Assembly: GCA_016776505.1 (NCBI GenBank)
Contig: JADHTG010000021.1
Span: 1-42,075 of the forward strand
From: Bacteroidota bacterium
GTDB lineage: Bacteria > Bacteroidota > Bacteroidia > CAILMK01 > JAAYUY01
Direction of reading: 5' to 3'
Length of the DNA: 42,075 nt
This document shows positions 34,700-42,075 of this stretch, piece by piece (position 1 is the stretch's first letter; each line of letters begins with the position of its first letter). The notes under the pieces are model-generated. The model did no database searches, was not told the origin of the DNA, and saw only the letters and a list, made by a program, of their open reading frames with translations. The translations under genes were made by a program, and so were the position numbers.

Positions 34700-35326
34700 A
34701 TGGATTCTACATTGACTGAAACTGAACAGAAGATACTGAATGCTGCCAAGAAAGTATTTGTATTGAAGGGGATGAGCGGAGCCCGCATGCAGGAAATTGC
34801 CAATGAAGCAGGCATCAATAAATCCTTATTGCATTATTATTTCAGAACCAAGGAAAAGCTTTTTGATTCAGTATTTCAGTCTGCTTTAGGGGAATTTTTT
34901 CCGAAAATTAGAAGCTATATGCTTTCAGACAGTTCCCTCGAGGATAAAATCAAAGTCTTTGTAACAGAATACTCGAAAGTATTACAGGAAAATCCTTTTT
35001 TGCCTTCATTTATTTTAGGGGAGGTGAATCGAAATCCAGAACACATCATATCTTATTTCAAACAGCATGTGGGTTCCATAAAGGATAAAAACATACCTGC
35101 ATTTCACCAGGCGACAAAAGAGCTTGCTGAGAAAGGTAGCAGCTCAGGATTCGATCCGCGTAACCTCCTGCTGAATATGATTGGTATGATACTCTTTCCT
35201 ATCCTGGCCAGACCTGTTATCAAAGAAGTCTTTTTCGATGGTAATAATGCTGAATTTGAAGTATTTATGAAAAACAGGGAAAGCCATATTTCTGAATTTA
35301 TTATCAACTCAATCACAAAGTCATGA
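34700..35326 (+). CDS. TetR/AcrR family transcriptional regulator
   Basis: The 208 residues have the TetR N-terminal helix-turn-helix (about 8-52): ILNAAKKVFVLKGMSGARM, then IANEAGINKSLLHYYF and KEKLFDSVF. A ligand-binding C-terminal domain follows. ATG 34700 is preferred to TTG 34691, which would add only three residues. Its stop overlaps the ATG of the TolC-like gene by 4 bp (ATGA), so it is the first gene of the export operon, in the same place as cecR (ybiH) in E. coli. It probably represses its own operon until an export substrate binds. Confidence 0.93.
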   Translation: MDSTLTETEQKILNAAKKVFVLKGMSGARMQEIANEAGINKSLLHYYFRTKEKLFDSVFQSALGEFFPKIRSYMLSDSSLEDKIKVFVTEYSKVLQENPFLPSFILGEVNRNPEHIISYFKQHVGSIKDKNIPAFHQATKELAEKGSSSGFDPRNLLLNMIGMILFPILARPVIKEVFFDGNNAEFEVFMKNRESHISEFIINSITKS

Positions 35327-36588
35327 GGAAAATACTCATCATTAATATTTTCATTGTCCTTATTTTGCCTCTTCAAGCCCAGGAAACGATCAGGCTTGTG
35401 GACTGTCTTCAGCAGGCAGAACTGGTTTATCCGGGAATGAAGGCGAATTCGTTTTATGAACAGATGAAGGATTTAAAGCAACAACTGAACAAATTGAAAT
35501 GGGGCCCTCAGCTTAATCTGAATGCACAGGCCACTTACCAGTCGGATGTCACATCCATTGATTTAAGCGCTTTGCCTTTTCCAGTGGATGTTCCCAGTCC
35601 GACTAACGACCAGTACAAAGCTACACTGGATATCAACCAACTATTATGGAATGGTGGGGCACTGAAAAAAATGCAGGAATTGACGCGGTTGGAGTTAAGC
35701 CTGAATAATCAATCCACAATGGTAGAATTATTTGCCTATAAAGAAAACATTTGTAACATATATTTATCCGTTTCATTGCTTCAGCAGCAGGAAAAAATCA
35801 TTGAATTGAGTAAAGAAATATTGCATGAGCAACTGAAAAAACTTTTGTCAGGAGTTGAACATGGTATAGTCCTTCAATCACAGGCAGATATCCTGAAATC
35901 GGAAATAATCAAATTGGAACAATCAGAAATTGAATTGTCTAATCAGGAAAAATCCTTGATTGAAAGTCTGGAAATTCTATGTGGCATTTCAATGGATCAG
36001 AGCAATCGATTCGATGATTATTATTTGCCCTTGTTTGCAGGTATATCTGGTCGGCCTGAGATTTATAAATTTAATCTGCAACAAGCAGTTGTTGAAAAAA
36101 ATGCAGAGTTGATTTCAAAACGCAAAATGCCAAAACTTTATGCTTTTGGACAGGCTGGATATGGTCGTCCGGGACTCAATTTTCTGAACAATGAATTTGA
36201 GCCATTTTATTTGGTGGGAGCAGTTTTGAACTGGAACATATGGGACTGGAATCAAAACAGATATGAAAGAGAAAGCGTTTTGCTGCAAAAGCAGTTAATA
36301 GAAACTCGAAAAGCCACTTTCAACCAGGGCAATGAGCTTGCTCTTGGCAGGGAAAAGAATAATTTAGCTATGTACAAGGATTTAATTGCAAAGAATATGG
36401 AATTGATTGAATTGAGGGAAAAGATCAGTAAAACAGTGGCAAAGCAATTGGGTGAGGGAGTTATTACTGCAAGTGAGTACCTGCTTGAATTCAATGCAGA
36501 AAAAATGGCCCTCTTAAAATTAGAAATCAATAAAATAAAAGAACGCCAGGCTGAGATCAAGCAAGAAATTCTTTTGGGAAATTTGTAA
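35323..36588 (+). CDS. TolC-like outer-membrane efflux protein
   Basis: The 421 residues have a signal peptide (MRKILIINIFIVLILPLQAQ). Two long alpha-helical hairpin regions are typical of the outer-membrane efflux family, e.g. NICNIYLSVSLLQQQEKIIELSKEIL and the C-terminal KISKTVAKQLGEGVITASEYLLE. The strand segment LYAFGQAGYGRPGLNFLNN is also present. It forms the outer-membrane and periplasmic tunnel for the exporter encoded downstream. The E. coli ybh operon lacks its own TolC gene, so this is a phylum-specific addition. It overlaps tetR by 4 bp and precedes the HlyD-like gene by 4 bp. Confidence 0.92.
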   Translation: MRKILIINIFIVLILPLQAQETIRLVDCLQQAELVYPGMKANSFYEQMKDLKQQLNKLKWGPQLNLNAQATYQSDVTSIDLSALPFPVDVPSPTNDQYKATLDINQLLWNGGALKKMQELTRLELSLNNQSTMVELFAYKENICNIYLSVSLLQQQEKIIELSKEILHEQLKKLLSGVEHGIVLQSQADILKSEIIKLEQSEIELSNQEKSLIESLEILCGISMDQSNRFDDYYLPLFAGISGRPEIYKFNLQQAVVEKNAELISKRKMPKLYAFGQAGYGRPGLNFLNNEFEPFYLVGAVLNWNIWDWNQNRYERESVLLQKQLIETRKATFNQGNELALGREKNNLAMYKDLIAKNMELIELREKISKTVAKQLGEGVITASEYLLEFNAEKMALLKLEINKIKERQAEIKQEILLGNL

Positions 36589-36592
36589 AACA

Positions 36593-37477
36593 ATGAAAAC
36601 GATGAAATATACAGTACTTGTTATCCTGCTGATCGGATTGATGTCTTGTAGTAAAAAACAGGATAAATCAGATGCATATGGAAATTTTGAAGGCGATGAT
36701 GTCATTATTTCTGCCCAGGCAAGCGGGCAATTGCTTTCATGGTCTGTAGCAGAAGGAATGAAGCTAGAAAAAGACCAGGTAGTGGGCCTGGTGGATACAT
36801 TATCAGTCTCCATTCAAATTCAGCAGATTTATGCTCAGAAAAGAGCCTTGCTTAGCAATTTAGCTAAAATCCAATCCCAGGCGGCTGTTAGTGAAGAAAA
36901 ACTGAAAAGTCTGGAAGTGGAGAAAAACAGGATTGAGAAGTTGATGAAAGAAGGGGCAGCCACCCCGCAACAAAAAGATAATTTGCAAGGGGAAATTAAT
37001 GTGATACAAAAGCAAATAGCTTCTATTACTACACAGGTTCGGGTAGTTATTGAGGAAAGTAAGGTGTTGAACAAACAAATTGATTTGTTGTTAATCCAGA
37101 AAGATAAATGTAAAATCACAAATCCATTGAATGGAACCGTTTTAACCACTTTTGTCAATAAGAATGAAATGGTGATGACAGGAAAACCACTCTATAAAAT
37201 CGCTAACTTGAATGAAATGCAACTAAGGGTATATGTTGCAGCCGATCAGCTGGCTTCCATTGAAATAGGACAGGATGTCCGGGTGTTTGTTGACAACAGT
37301 CAAAAGGGCCTGGATGAATATATAGGAAAAGTGAGTTGGATTTCCGAGCAGGCTGAATTTACTCCCAAAATTATTCAGACCAGGGAGGAACGAGTCAACC
37401 AGGTATATGCTATCAAACTGCTGGTTAAAAATGATGGCAAATTAAAGATAGGAATGCCGGCAGAAGTTGTATTCTAG
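36593..37477 (+). CDS. HlyD/YbhG-like periplasmic adaptor, probable lipoprotein
   Basis: The 294 residues link the inner-membrane ABC permeases to the TolC channel. Residues 1-19 form a lipoprotein leader ending LMSC (Cys19). A split biotinyl-lipoyl half (VIISAQASGQLLSWSVAEGMKLEKDQVVGLVD) comes next, then a coiled-coil hairpin (about 80-170), the second lipoyl half (KITNPLNGTVLTTFVNKNEMV), and a beta-barrel domain (about 205-290). Relatives in E. coli (YbhG) have the same order. ATG 36593 is used. Confidence 0.9.
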   Translation: MKTMKYTVLVILLIGLMSCSKKQDKSDAYGNFEGDDVIISAQASGQLLSWSVAEGMKLEKDQVVGLVDTLSVSIQIQQIYAQKRALLSNLAKIQSQAAVSEEKLKSLEVEKNRIEKLMKEGAATPQQKDNLQGEINVIQKQIASITTQVRVVIEESKVLNKQIDLLLIQKDKCKITNPLNGTVLTTFVNKNEMVMTGKPLYKIANLNEMQLRVYVAADQLASIEIGQDVRVFVDNSQKGLDEYIGKVSWISEQAEFTPKIIQTREERVNQVYAIKLLVKNDGKLKIGMPAEVVF

Positions 37478-37491
37478 CTCATTTCATTCTC

Positions 37492-38421
37492 ATGGAAACC
37501 CAGAACCAAATAGCAGTAAAAGTGGGCCAGCTTTCCCGATCGTACGGAAAAGTGAAAGCATTGGATCTGCTTAGCTTTCAAATTGTAAAAGGCGAATTAT
37601 TTGGATTTATAGGTCCCGATGGAGCAGGTAAAACCACTCTTTTCCGGATAATCGCCTCCCTGCTGCTACCCGATGTGGGTTCAGTAAAAGTGGGTGATTT
37701 TGATACCGTAAAGGATTTTAAAGAAATCAGGAAGATCACAGGCTATATGCCAGGTCGTTTTTCGCTTTACCATGATCTGACGGTTGAGGAAAACTTAAAT
37801 TTTTATGCCAGCATTTTTGGAACCAGCCTGGAGGAAAATTATGAACTGATCAAAGATATTTATTCAGCAATAGAACCTTTTAAAAAGCGAAGAGCCGGCA
37901 AGCTTTCTGGTGGGATGAAGCAAAAGCTGGCCCTGTCTTGTGCCTTGATTCATAAACCTGAAATTCTGATCTTGGACGAACCCACTACAGGTGTGGATGC
38001 AGTTTCCCGTGTGGAGTTCTGGGATATGTTAAAGCACTTAAAAACAATGGGAATTACCATACTGGTTTCCACTCCCTACATGGATGAAGCCAGCCTGTGT
38101 GATCGGGTGGCCCTAATGCAGAAAGGGAAAATTTTGACGATTGACAAGCCGGAAAGCATAACCGCAAACTTCAAAAAGGAGATCCGGGCTGTTCGTTCTG
38201 ACAATATATACCAATTGATCATCGATCTCAGGGAATACCGGCATACTGAAAGTGTTCATCCTTTCGGACAGGATGTTCATTTTATTGAAAAAGGAGGAAT
38301 ATCTACAACAGCAACTGAATTAACAGATTATTTGCATCAAAAAGGCCATCACCACATTCATATCCAAAATATTAATGCGGGCATTGAGGATTGTTTTATG
38401 GATTTAATGAAAGAAGAATGA
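37492..38421 (+). CDS. ABC exporter ATPase 1 (YbhF N-half-like, degenerate site)
   Basis: The 309 residues form an ABC ATPase that matches the first half of E. coli YbhF. Walker A GPDGAGKT is at 41-48, the signature LSGGM at 138-142, and Walker B LDEP with Glu163. Two usual catalytic residues are changed: the Q-loop Gln is Gly88 (YMPGRF) and the H-loop His is Pro195 (VSTPYMDEA). It keeps an intact signature that would complete the site of the partner ATPase. A 75-residue C-terminal extension follows. The gene is 14 bp after the adaptor and 14 bp before ATPase 2. Confidence 0.9.
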   Translation: METQNQIAVKVGQLSRSYGKVKALDLLSFQIVKGELFGFIGPDGAGKTTLFRIIASLLLPDVGSVKVGDFDTVKDFKEIRKITGYMPGRFSLYHDLTVEENLNFYASIFGTSLEENYELIKDIYSAIEPFKKRRAGKLSGGMKQKLALSCALIHKPEILILDEPTTGVDAVSRVEFWDMLKHLKTMGITILVSTPYMDEASLCDRVALMQKGKILTIDKPESITANFKKEIRAVRSDNIYQLIIDLREYRHTESVHPFGQDVHFIEKGGISTTATELTDYLHQKGHHHIHIQNINAGIEDCFMDLMKEE

Positions 38422-38435
38422 CGAATAAGTAAATA

Positions 38436-39185
38436 ATGATACAAAAGCAAAACATCATAATCGTTAAAAACCTGGTCAAGAAGTTCGGAATCTTTGTGGC
38501 TAATGACCATCTGAATTTTGAAGTGCGTGAAGGAGAGATATTTGGTTTTCTGGGAGCCAATGGTGCAGGTAAAACAACTGCCATGCGAATTATTTGTGGA
38601 TTATCACTTCCTACCTCAGGAGAAATAAAAGTGGCAGGCTTTGATATTTATAAAGAGCGAGAAAAGATAAAGCGAAACATCGGTTATATGAGTCAGAAAT
38701 TTTCGCTATATCCCAATTTAACCATCAGGGAAAATATCAATTTCTTTGGAGGAATTTATGGCTTAAGCAGAACGGAAATTAAAACACGAACTACCAATCT
38801 GCTCGAAAAATTACAATTTACGCATGCTGCCAACAAACTGATACGTGAAATTCCCCTGGGCTGGATGCAAAAGCTTGCATTCTCCATTGCCATACTGCAT
38901 AAACCAAAAATTGCTTTTTTGGATGAACCCACGGGAGGTGTTGATCCAATTACAAGAAGGCAATTCTGGGAAATGATCTACGAAGCGGCTGAACAGGGTA
39001 TTACCATTTTCGTAACCACTCATTATATGGATGAAGCGGAGTATTGCGACCGTGTTTCTATCATGGTGGACGGGCGGATTGAAGCACTGGATAGTCCGGC
39101 AAAGTTGAAAGAAAAATATGCCGCAGAGAGCATGAATGATGTGTTTTTAAAACTGGCAAGAATTCAATTGCATGAATCGGTTTAG
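38436..39185 (+). CDS. ABC exporter ATPase 2 (YbhF C-half-like)
   Basis: The 249 residues form the second ATPase, matching the C-terminal half of YbhF. Walker A GANGAGKT (40-47), Q-loop Gln87 (YMSQKF), Walker B Glu164 and H-loop His196 (TTHYMDEAEYCDRV) are intact. The signature is replaced by IPLGWM (139-144) in place of LSGGM, as in YbhF relatives. It therefore supplies an intact nucleotide site but a defective signature to its partner. The gene overlaps the first permease by 14 bp. Confidence 0.92.
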   Translation: MIQKQNIIIVKNLVKKFGIFVANDHLNFEVREGEIFGFLGANGAGKTTAMRIICGLSLPTSGEIKVAGFDIYKEREKIKRNIGYMSQKFSLYPNLTIRENINFFGGIYGLSRTEIKTRTTNLLEKLQFTHAANKLIREIPLGWMQKLAFSIAILHKPKIAFLDEPTGGVDPITRRQFWEMIYEAAEQGITIFVTTHYMDEAEYCDRVSIMVDGRIEALDSPAKLKEKYAAESMNDVFLKLARIQLHESV

Positions 39186-40278
39186 GGGATTTGTTATAAA
39201 AGAATTTTTTCACATTTGGAGAGATCCGAGGACCTTGCTCATCCTGGTTGGGATTCCTGTTGCTCAAATTATGATTTTTGGCTTTGTGATTTCCAACGAC
39301 ATCAAAGATTTGCACATTGCCGTATATGATCAGTCGCAGGATGAGGTCAGCAGGGAAATCACAAATAAAATTATTTCGTCAGGTTATTTCATTTTGGATC
39401 AAAGCATTGATCACCCTTCTCAGATTGAAGAAAGTTTTAAAAAAGGAATTGTTCGGGAAGTGATTGTATTCGGACAGGATTTTGGAGAGAATTTAGAGCG
39501 CCTGGGGGTTGCCGATCTGCAAATAATAGCGGATGCTTCCGATGCAAATACTGCTAATTTAATCACCAATTATACGCAGGCGATCATCAATGATTACCTG
39601 AAAAAACTCAATGCTACTCATCAGATTCCGCTAAAAATTGAAACGCAGGTGCGCATGCTTTTTAATGAGGAAATGAAAGGGGTCTACATGTTTGTTCCGG
39701 GAACTATGGCGCTCATCCTGATGCTTATCTCGACTATGATGACCTCCATTTCAATAGCCAGGGAAAAAGAATTTGGAACCATGGAAGTGCTTTTGGTGTC
39801 CCCTCTAAAACCTGTTCAAATTATTATCGGTAAAGTAGCCCCTTATGTTGCACTTGCCTTTTTAGATGCGGTTTTGATCTTGTTGATGGGTGTTTATGTT
39901 TTTAAAATGCCGGTACTCGGAAGCAGCACCTTGCTCTTGCTAACGGCCCTGCTTTATATTCTTATGGCGCTATCGCTTGGGATACTGATTTCAACCATAG
40001 TGAAAACCCAACAGGTGGCCATGTTCATTTCCCTTATTGGGTTGTTATTACCCACTATGCTGCTATCCGGTTTCATTTTTCCCATTGAGAATATGCCGCT
40101 TATTTTGCAATGGGTTGCCAATATACTGCCTTTCAAATACTTTATTATCATGATTAAAGATATCATGCTCAAAGGAGTAGGAGTGGCCTATATATGGAAA
40201 GAAGGACTTGTCCTGTTAGGTTTTACCTTGCTTTTTATTGCCCTGAGTGTTAAAAAATTCAAACTGCGGCTGGAATAA
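39172..40278 (+). CDS. ABC-2 exporter permease (YbhS-like)
   Basis: The 368 residues have the ABC-2 layout. One membrane segment (about 21-41) is followed by an extracytoplasmic domain (about 45-170) and five membrane segments. REKEFGTMEVLLVSPLKPVQIIIGK is the typical segment after membrane helix 2, and FPIENMPLILQW the typical loop before the last helices. It overlaps ATPase 2 by 14 bp and its TAA shares a base with the next ATG. It corresponds to YbhS. Confidence 0.93.
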   Translation: MNRFRGFVIKEFFHIWRDPRTLLILVGIPVAQIMIFGFVISNDIKDLHIAVYDQSQDEVSREITNKIISSGYFILDQSIDHPSQIEESFKKGIVREVIVFGQDFGENLERLGVADLQIIADASDANTANLITNYTQAIINDYLKKLNATHQIPLKIETQVRMLFNEEMKGVYMFVPGTMALILMLISTMMTSISIAREKEFGTMEVLLVSPLKPVQIIIGKVAPYVALAFLDAVLILLMGVYVFKMPVLGSSTLLLLTALLYILMALSLGILISTIVKTQQVAMFISLIGLLLPTMLLSGFIFPIENMPLILQWVANILPFKYFIIMIKDIMLKGVGVAYIWKEGLVLLGFTLLFIALSVKKFKLRLE

Positions 40279-41396
40279 TGAAAACCATTATTTACATATT
40301 GCAAAAAGAGTTTATCCAGGTATTCCGGGATAAAACCATGCTGCCGATGATTTTTTTCATGCCCATTATCCAGTTGATTGTGTTGGTGAACGCAGCTACT
40401 TTTGAGATGAATAGTATTAATTTAGTCGTGGTAGACAAAGATCTGTCAACCAGTTCAAGACAATTGGTTAACAAATTCAAAGGGTCAGAATTTTATCACT
40501 TAAAGGAATCCACTTTTTCCTTAAAAGATGCTGAAGATCAGATCCTGCATCGAAAAGCAGATGCCATTCTTCATATACATAAAGGGTTTGAGCAGGACCT
40601 GATAACAGAAAACAATGGGAAAATTCAGTTGCTGGTCAATGCAATTAACAGCACCGCTGCAGGATTAATCAACGCCTATACCACTATGATCATAAGCAGT
40701 TATAATAATCAGGTCAGGGCAGAAATGATCAATATGATACAAGCCCGGCCTGTGAAGCAAATTAAGGTGTCGACCTCCTTTTGGTACAATCCCGAGATGA
40801 ACTATAAAACCTTTATGCTGCCGGGTATTTTAGTGATTTTAGTGACAGCCATCGGAATGATACTCACAGCCATCAACTTAGTCCGTGAAAAGGAAATGGG
40901 TACTATTGAGCAAATTAATGTAACGCCCATTCGCAAACATCATTTCTTGATTGGAAAATTATTGCCTTTCTGGATCATTGCCATATTTGAACTGGCTTTC
41001 GGTTTGTTAATTGGGAAAGTCCTTTATCAGGTTCCATTTGTAGGTAGTATTCCCTTGCTTTTTCTTTTTGCATCAATTTATATTTTAGTAGCATTAGGAA
41101 TTGGACTGTTAATTTCGACCCTGGCTAATAGTCAGCAGCAGGTGATGTTCATCGCTTTCTTCTTCCTGATTGTGTTTATCCTGATGTCAGGAATTTTTAC
41201 GCCAGTTGAAAGCATGCCTTACTGGGCACAAAAAGTCAATGTCATTAATCCTTTTTCATATTTTATGAAGGCTATCCGCATGATCATGCTGAAAGGTTCC
41301 GGATTCTTTGATGTGCTGAAGGAAATGCTGTCTTTATTTGTCTATGCTTTTATTGTGCTGAGCCTGGCTGTCTGGAGGTATAGAAAAGTGGCGTAG
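40278..41396 (+). CDS. ABC-2 exporter permease (YbhR-like)
   Basis: The 372 residues have the same layout as the preceding permease, with REKEMGTIEQINVTPIRKHHFLIGKLLPF after the second membrane segment and FTPVESMPYWAQ in the last loop. The two permeases are paralogues and form the heterodimeric membrane part, equivalent to YbhR with YbhS. It is the last clear member of the export operon. The substrate is unknown; the E. coli system has been linked to antibiotic and cation export. Confidence 0.93.
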   Translation: MKTIIYILQKEFIQVFRDKTMLPMIFFMPIIQLIVLVNAATFEMNSINLVVVDKDLSTSSRQLVNKFKGSEFYHLKESTFSLKDAEDQILHRKADAILHIHKGFEQDLITENNGKIQLLVNAINSTAAGLINAYTTMIISSYNNQVRAEMINMIQARPVKQIKVSTSFWYNPEMNYKTFMLPGILVILVTAIGMILTAINLVREKEMGTIEQINVTPIRKHHFLIGKLLPFWIIAIFELAFGLLIGKVLYQVPFVGSIPLLFLFASIYILVALGIGLLISTLANSQQQVMFIAFFFLIVFILMSGIFTPVESMPYWAQKVNVINPFSYFMKAIRMIMLKGSGFFDVLKEMLSLFVYAFIVLSLAVWRYRKVA

Positions 41397-41439
41397 GTGA
41401 ATTGCAGATTGCGTATTATTGTAATGGAATTAATCAATT

Positions 41440-42075
41440 TTGAAACTCTTTGAGATCATACATACCCAAATCAAAGGCTTTTTGCAGGCTGGTAAAACCA
41501 TTGTTCCTCCAAAAAGCAAAGAAGAGCTTTTTGCCAGTCGTGTATTCGCCGCTTTGCTTTTATTTTTTGTGATCATTTTCTATTTCTTCGTTTTCAGGCT
41601 AAGCATTAAAATGCCGTTGCGAATTTACCTCAGGGCAATGCTTTACCTGATACCTGCCCTGGGCTTTGTCGTGATGTTTTACAAAGGGGTTTCCTTATCA
41701 TGGATGTTCTCAGGATTCAGAAAATATGGGTTATTCAGCATATTATTGGTCTATATTTTTATTGTTTTGCTTCTTATTTATATATGGATATTCAGATCTT
41801 TTAATTTCACCCTGGTAGGTATAGCAGGATCTTTATTGCTATTAGCCATAGGCTCACTTTTTTCTGTCTATTACCGGGTGGAAGCGATAAAGGGTTTGAC
41901 AAAAGATGGAGCGAGCGGGCAATTTAGCCAGTTGGATTTGTATGGTCAGTTTGTTTTTCTCATCCGCAACTTGGCTTCACTTGTTTTTTTTATGTTCTTT
42001 CTGGGTGGAATATGGATGCTTCTCTGGGCTACAGGAGTAGGGGACTGGTTTTTTGAAAGTGTATTGGGGTGGTGA
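41440..42075 (+). CDS. Multi-pass membrane protein of unknown function
   Basis: The 211 residues contain about five membrane segments (near 32-52, 62-80, 93-116, 122-142 and 180-203). I do not recognise the family. The start is TTG 41440 (MKLFEIIHTQIKGF); the only nearby ATG, at 41424, is out of frame. The stop TGA is the last three bases of the window. It lies 43 bp after the exporter and could be cotranscribed with it or head a new unit. Confidence 0.7.
   Translation: MKLFEIIHTQIKGFLQAGKTIVPPKSKEELFASRVFAALLLFFVIIFYFFVFRLSIKMPLRIYLRAMLYLIPALGFVVMFYKGVSLSWMFSGFRKYGLFSILLVYIFIVLLLIYIWIFRSFNFTLVGIAGSLLLLAIGSLFSVYYRVEAIKGLTKDGASGQFSQLDLYGQFVFLIRNLASLVFFMFFLGGIWMLLWATGVGDWFFESVLGW

Noticed and set aside
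37492..38421. ATPase 1 as a decayed pseudogene because of changed Q- and H-loop residues
   Set aside because: The frame, Walker A, Walker B and signature are intact, and the changes complement the altered signature of ATPase 2, which argues for a working asymmetric pair.

Overview
The window looks like chromosomal DNA of a member of the Bacteroidota (Bacteroidetes). It is AT-rich and start codons mostly lack a Shine-Dalgarno sequence. Several upstream regions carry the TAnnTTTG -7 promoter element of this phylum. Type IX secretion (T9SS) parts and cargo are present: PorP/SprF, type A and type B C-terminal sorting domains, and PKD and HYR repeats. Gene orders such as purH-mreBCD-mrdA-rodA, coaX-OMP-TPR-lptC and ftsX-DUF3098-uppP-truB are typical of the phylum. 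No tRNA, rRNA operon, CRISPR array, insertion sequence or prophage gene was seen.

Layout. 1-2979 (-): 5' part of a large PKD-repeat surface protein that runs off the left edge. 3268-10368 (+): purH followed by the rod-shape/elongasome operon mreB, mreC, mreD, mrdA (PBP2), rodA. 10365-11234 (-): an acidic, Lys/Glu-rich protein that meets rodA tail to tail. 11445-14237 (+): thymidine kinase and a Nat-like ABC exporter (ATPase plus permease). 14342-19386 (+): a surface module made of a beta-helix/HYR protein with a type B sorting domain, a PorP/SprF protein and a PD40-OmpA protein. 19435-19531 (+): small SRP RNA, then a transaldolase-family gene. 20211-24210 (-): coaX, an outer-membrane barrel protein, a TPR lipoprotein and lptC, all overlapping or nearly touching. 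24379-29588 (+): ftsX, DUF3098, uppP, truB, ribF, yraN and prfB, the last with its +1 programmed frameshift. 29563-33624 (-): an AT-rich FkbM-type methyltransferase and two T9SS type A cargo proteins. 33897-34493 (+): a DUF1684 protein. 34700-41396 (+): a seven-gene TetR / TolC / HlyD / ABC / ABC / permease / permease export operon equivalent to E. coli cecR-ybhGFSR, with YbhF split in two and an outer-membrane channel added. 41440-42075 (+): a multi-pass membrane protein ending at the last base.

How the genes work together. The left and central parts serve the cell envelope: wall elongation (mreBCD, mrdA, rodA), lipid carrier recycling (uppP), division (ftsX), LPS transport (lptC) and T9SS-dependent surface display. 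The right part is a self-contained, probably TetR-autoregulated export system. Its two ATPases are asymmetric: the departures from consensus fall together in one composite nucleotide site. A full TTTG-N19-TAAATTTG promoter and a 13-bp palindrome at the expected transcription start lie in front of it.

Several gene starts were moved from the longest reading frame to positions that fit signal peptides, lipoboxes or overlaps with the preceding gene (PorP, lptC, OMP, coaX, tetR). prfB was rebuilt across its frameshift.
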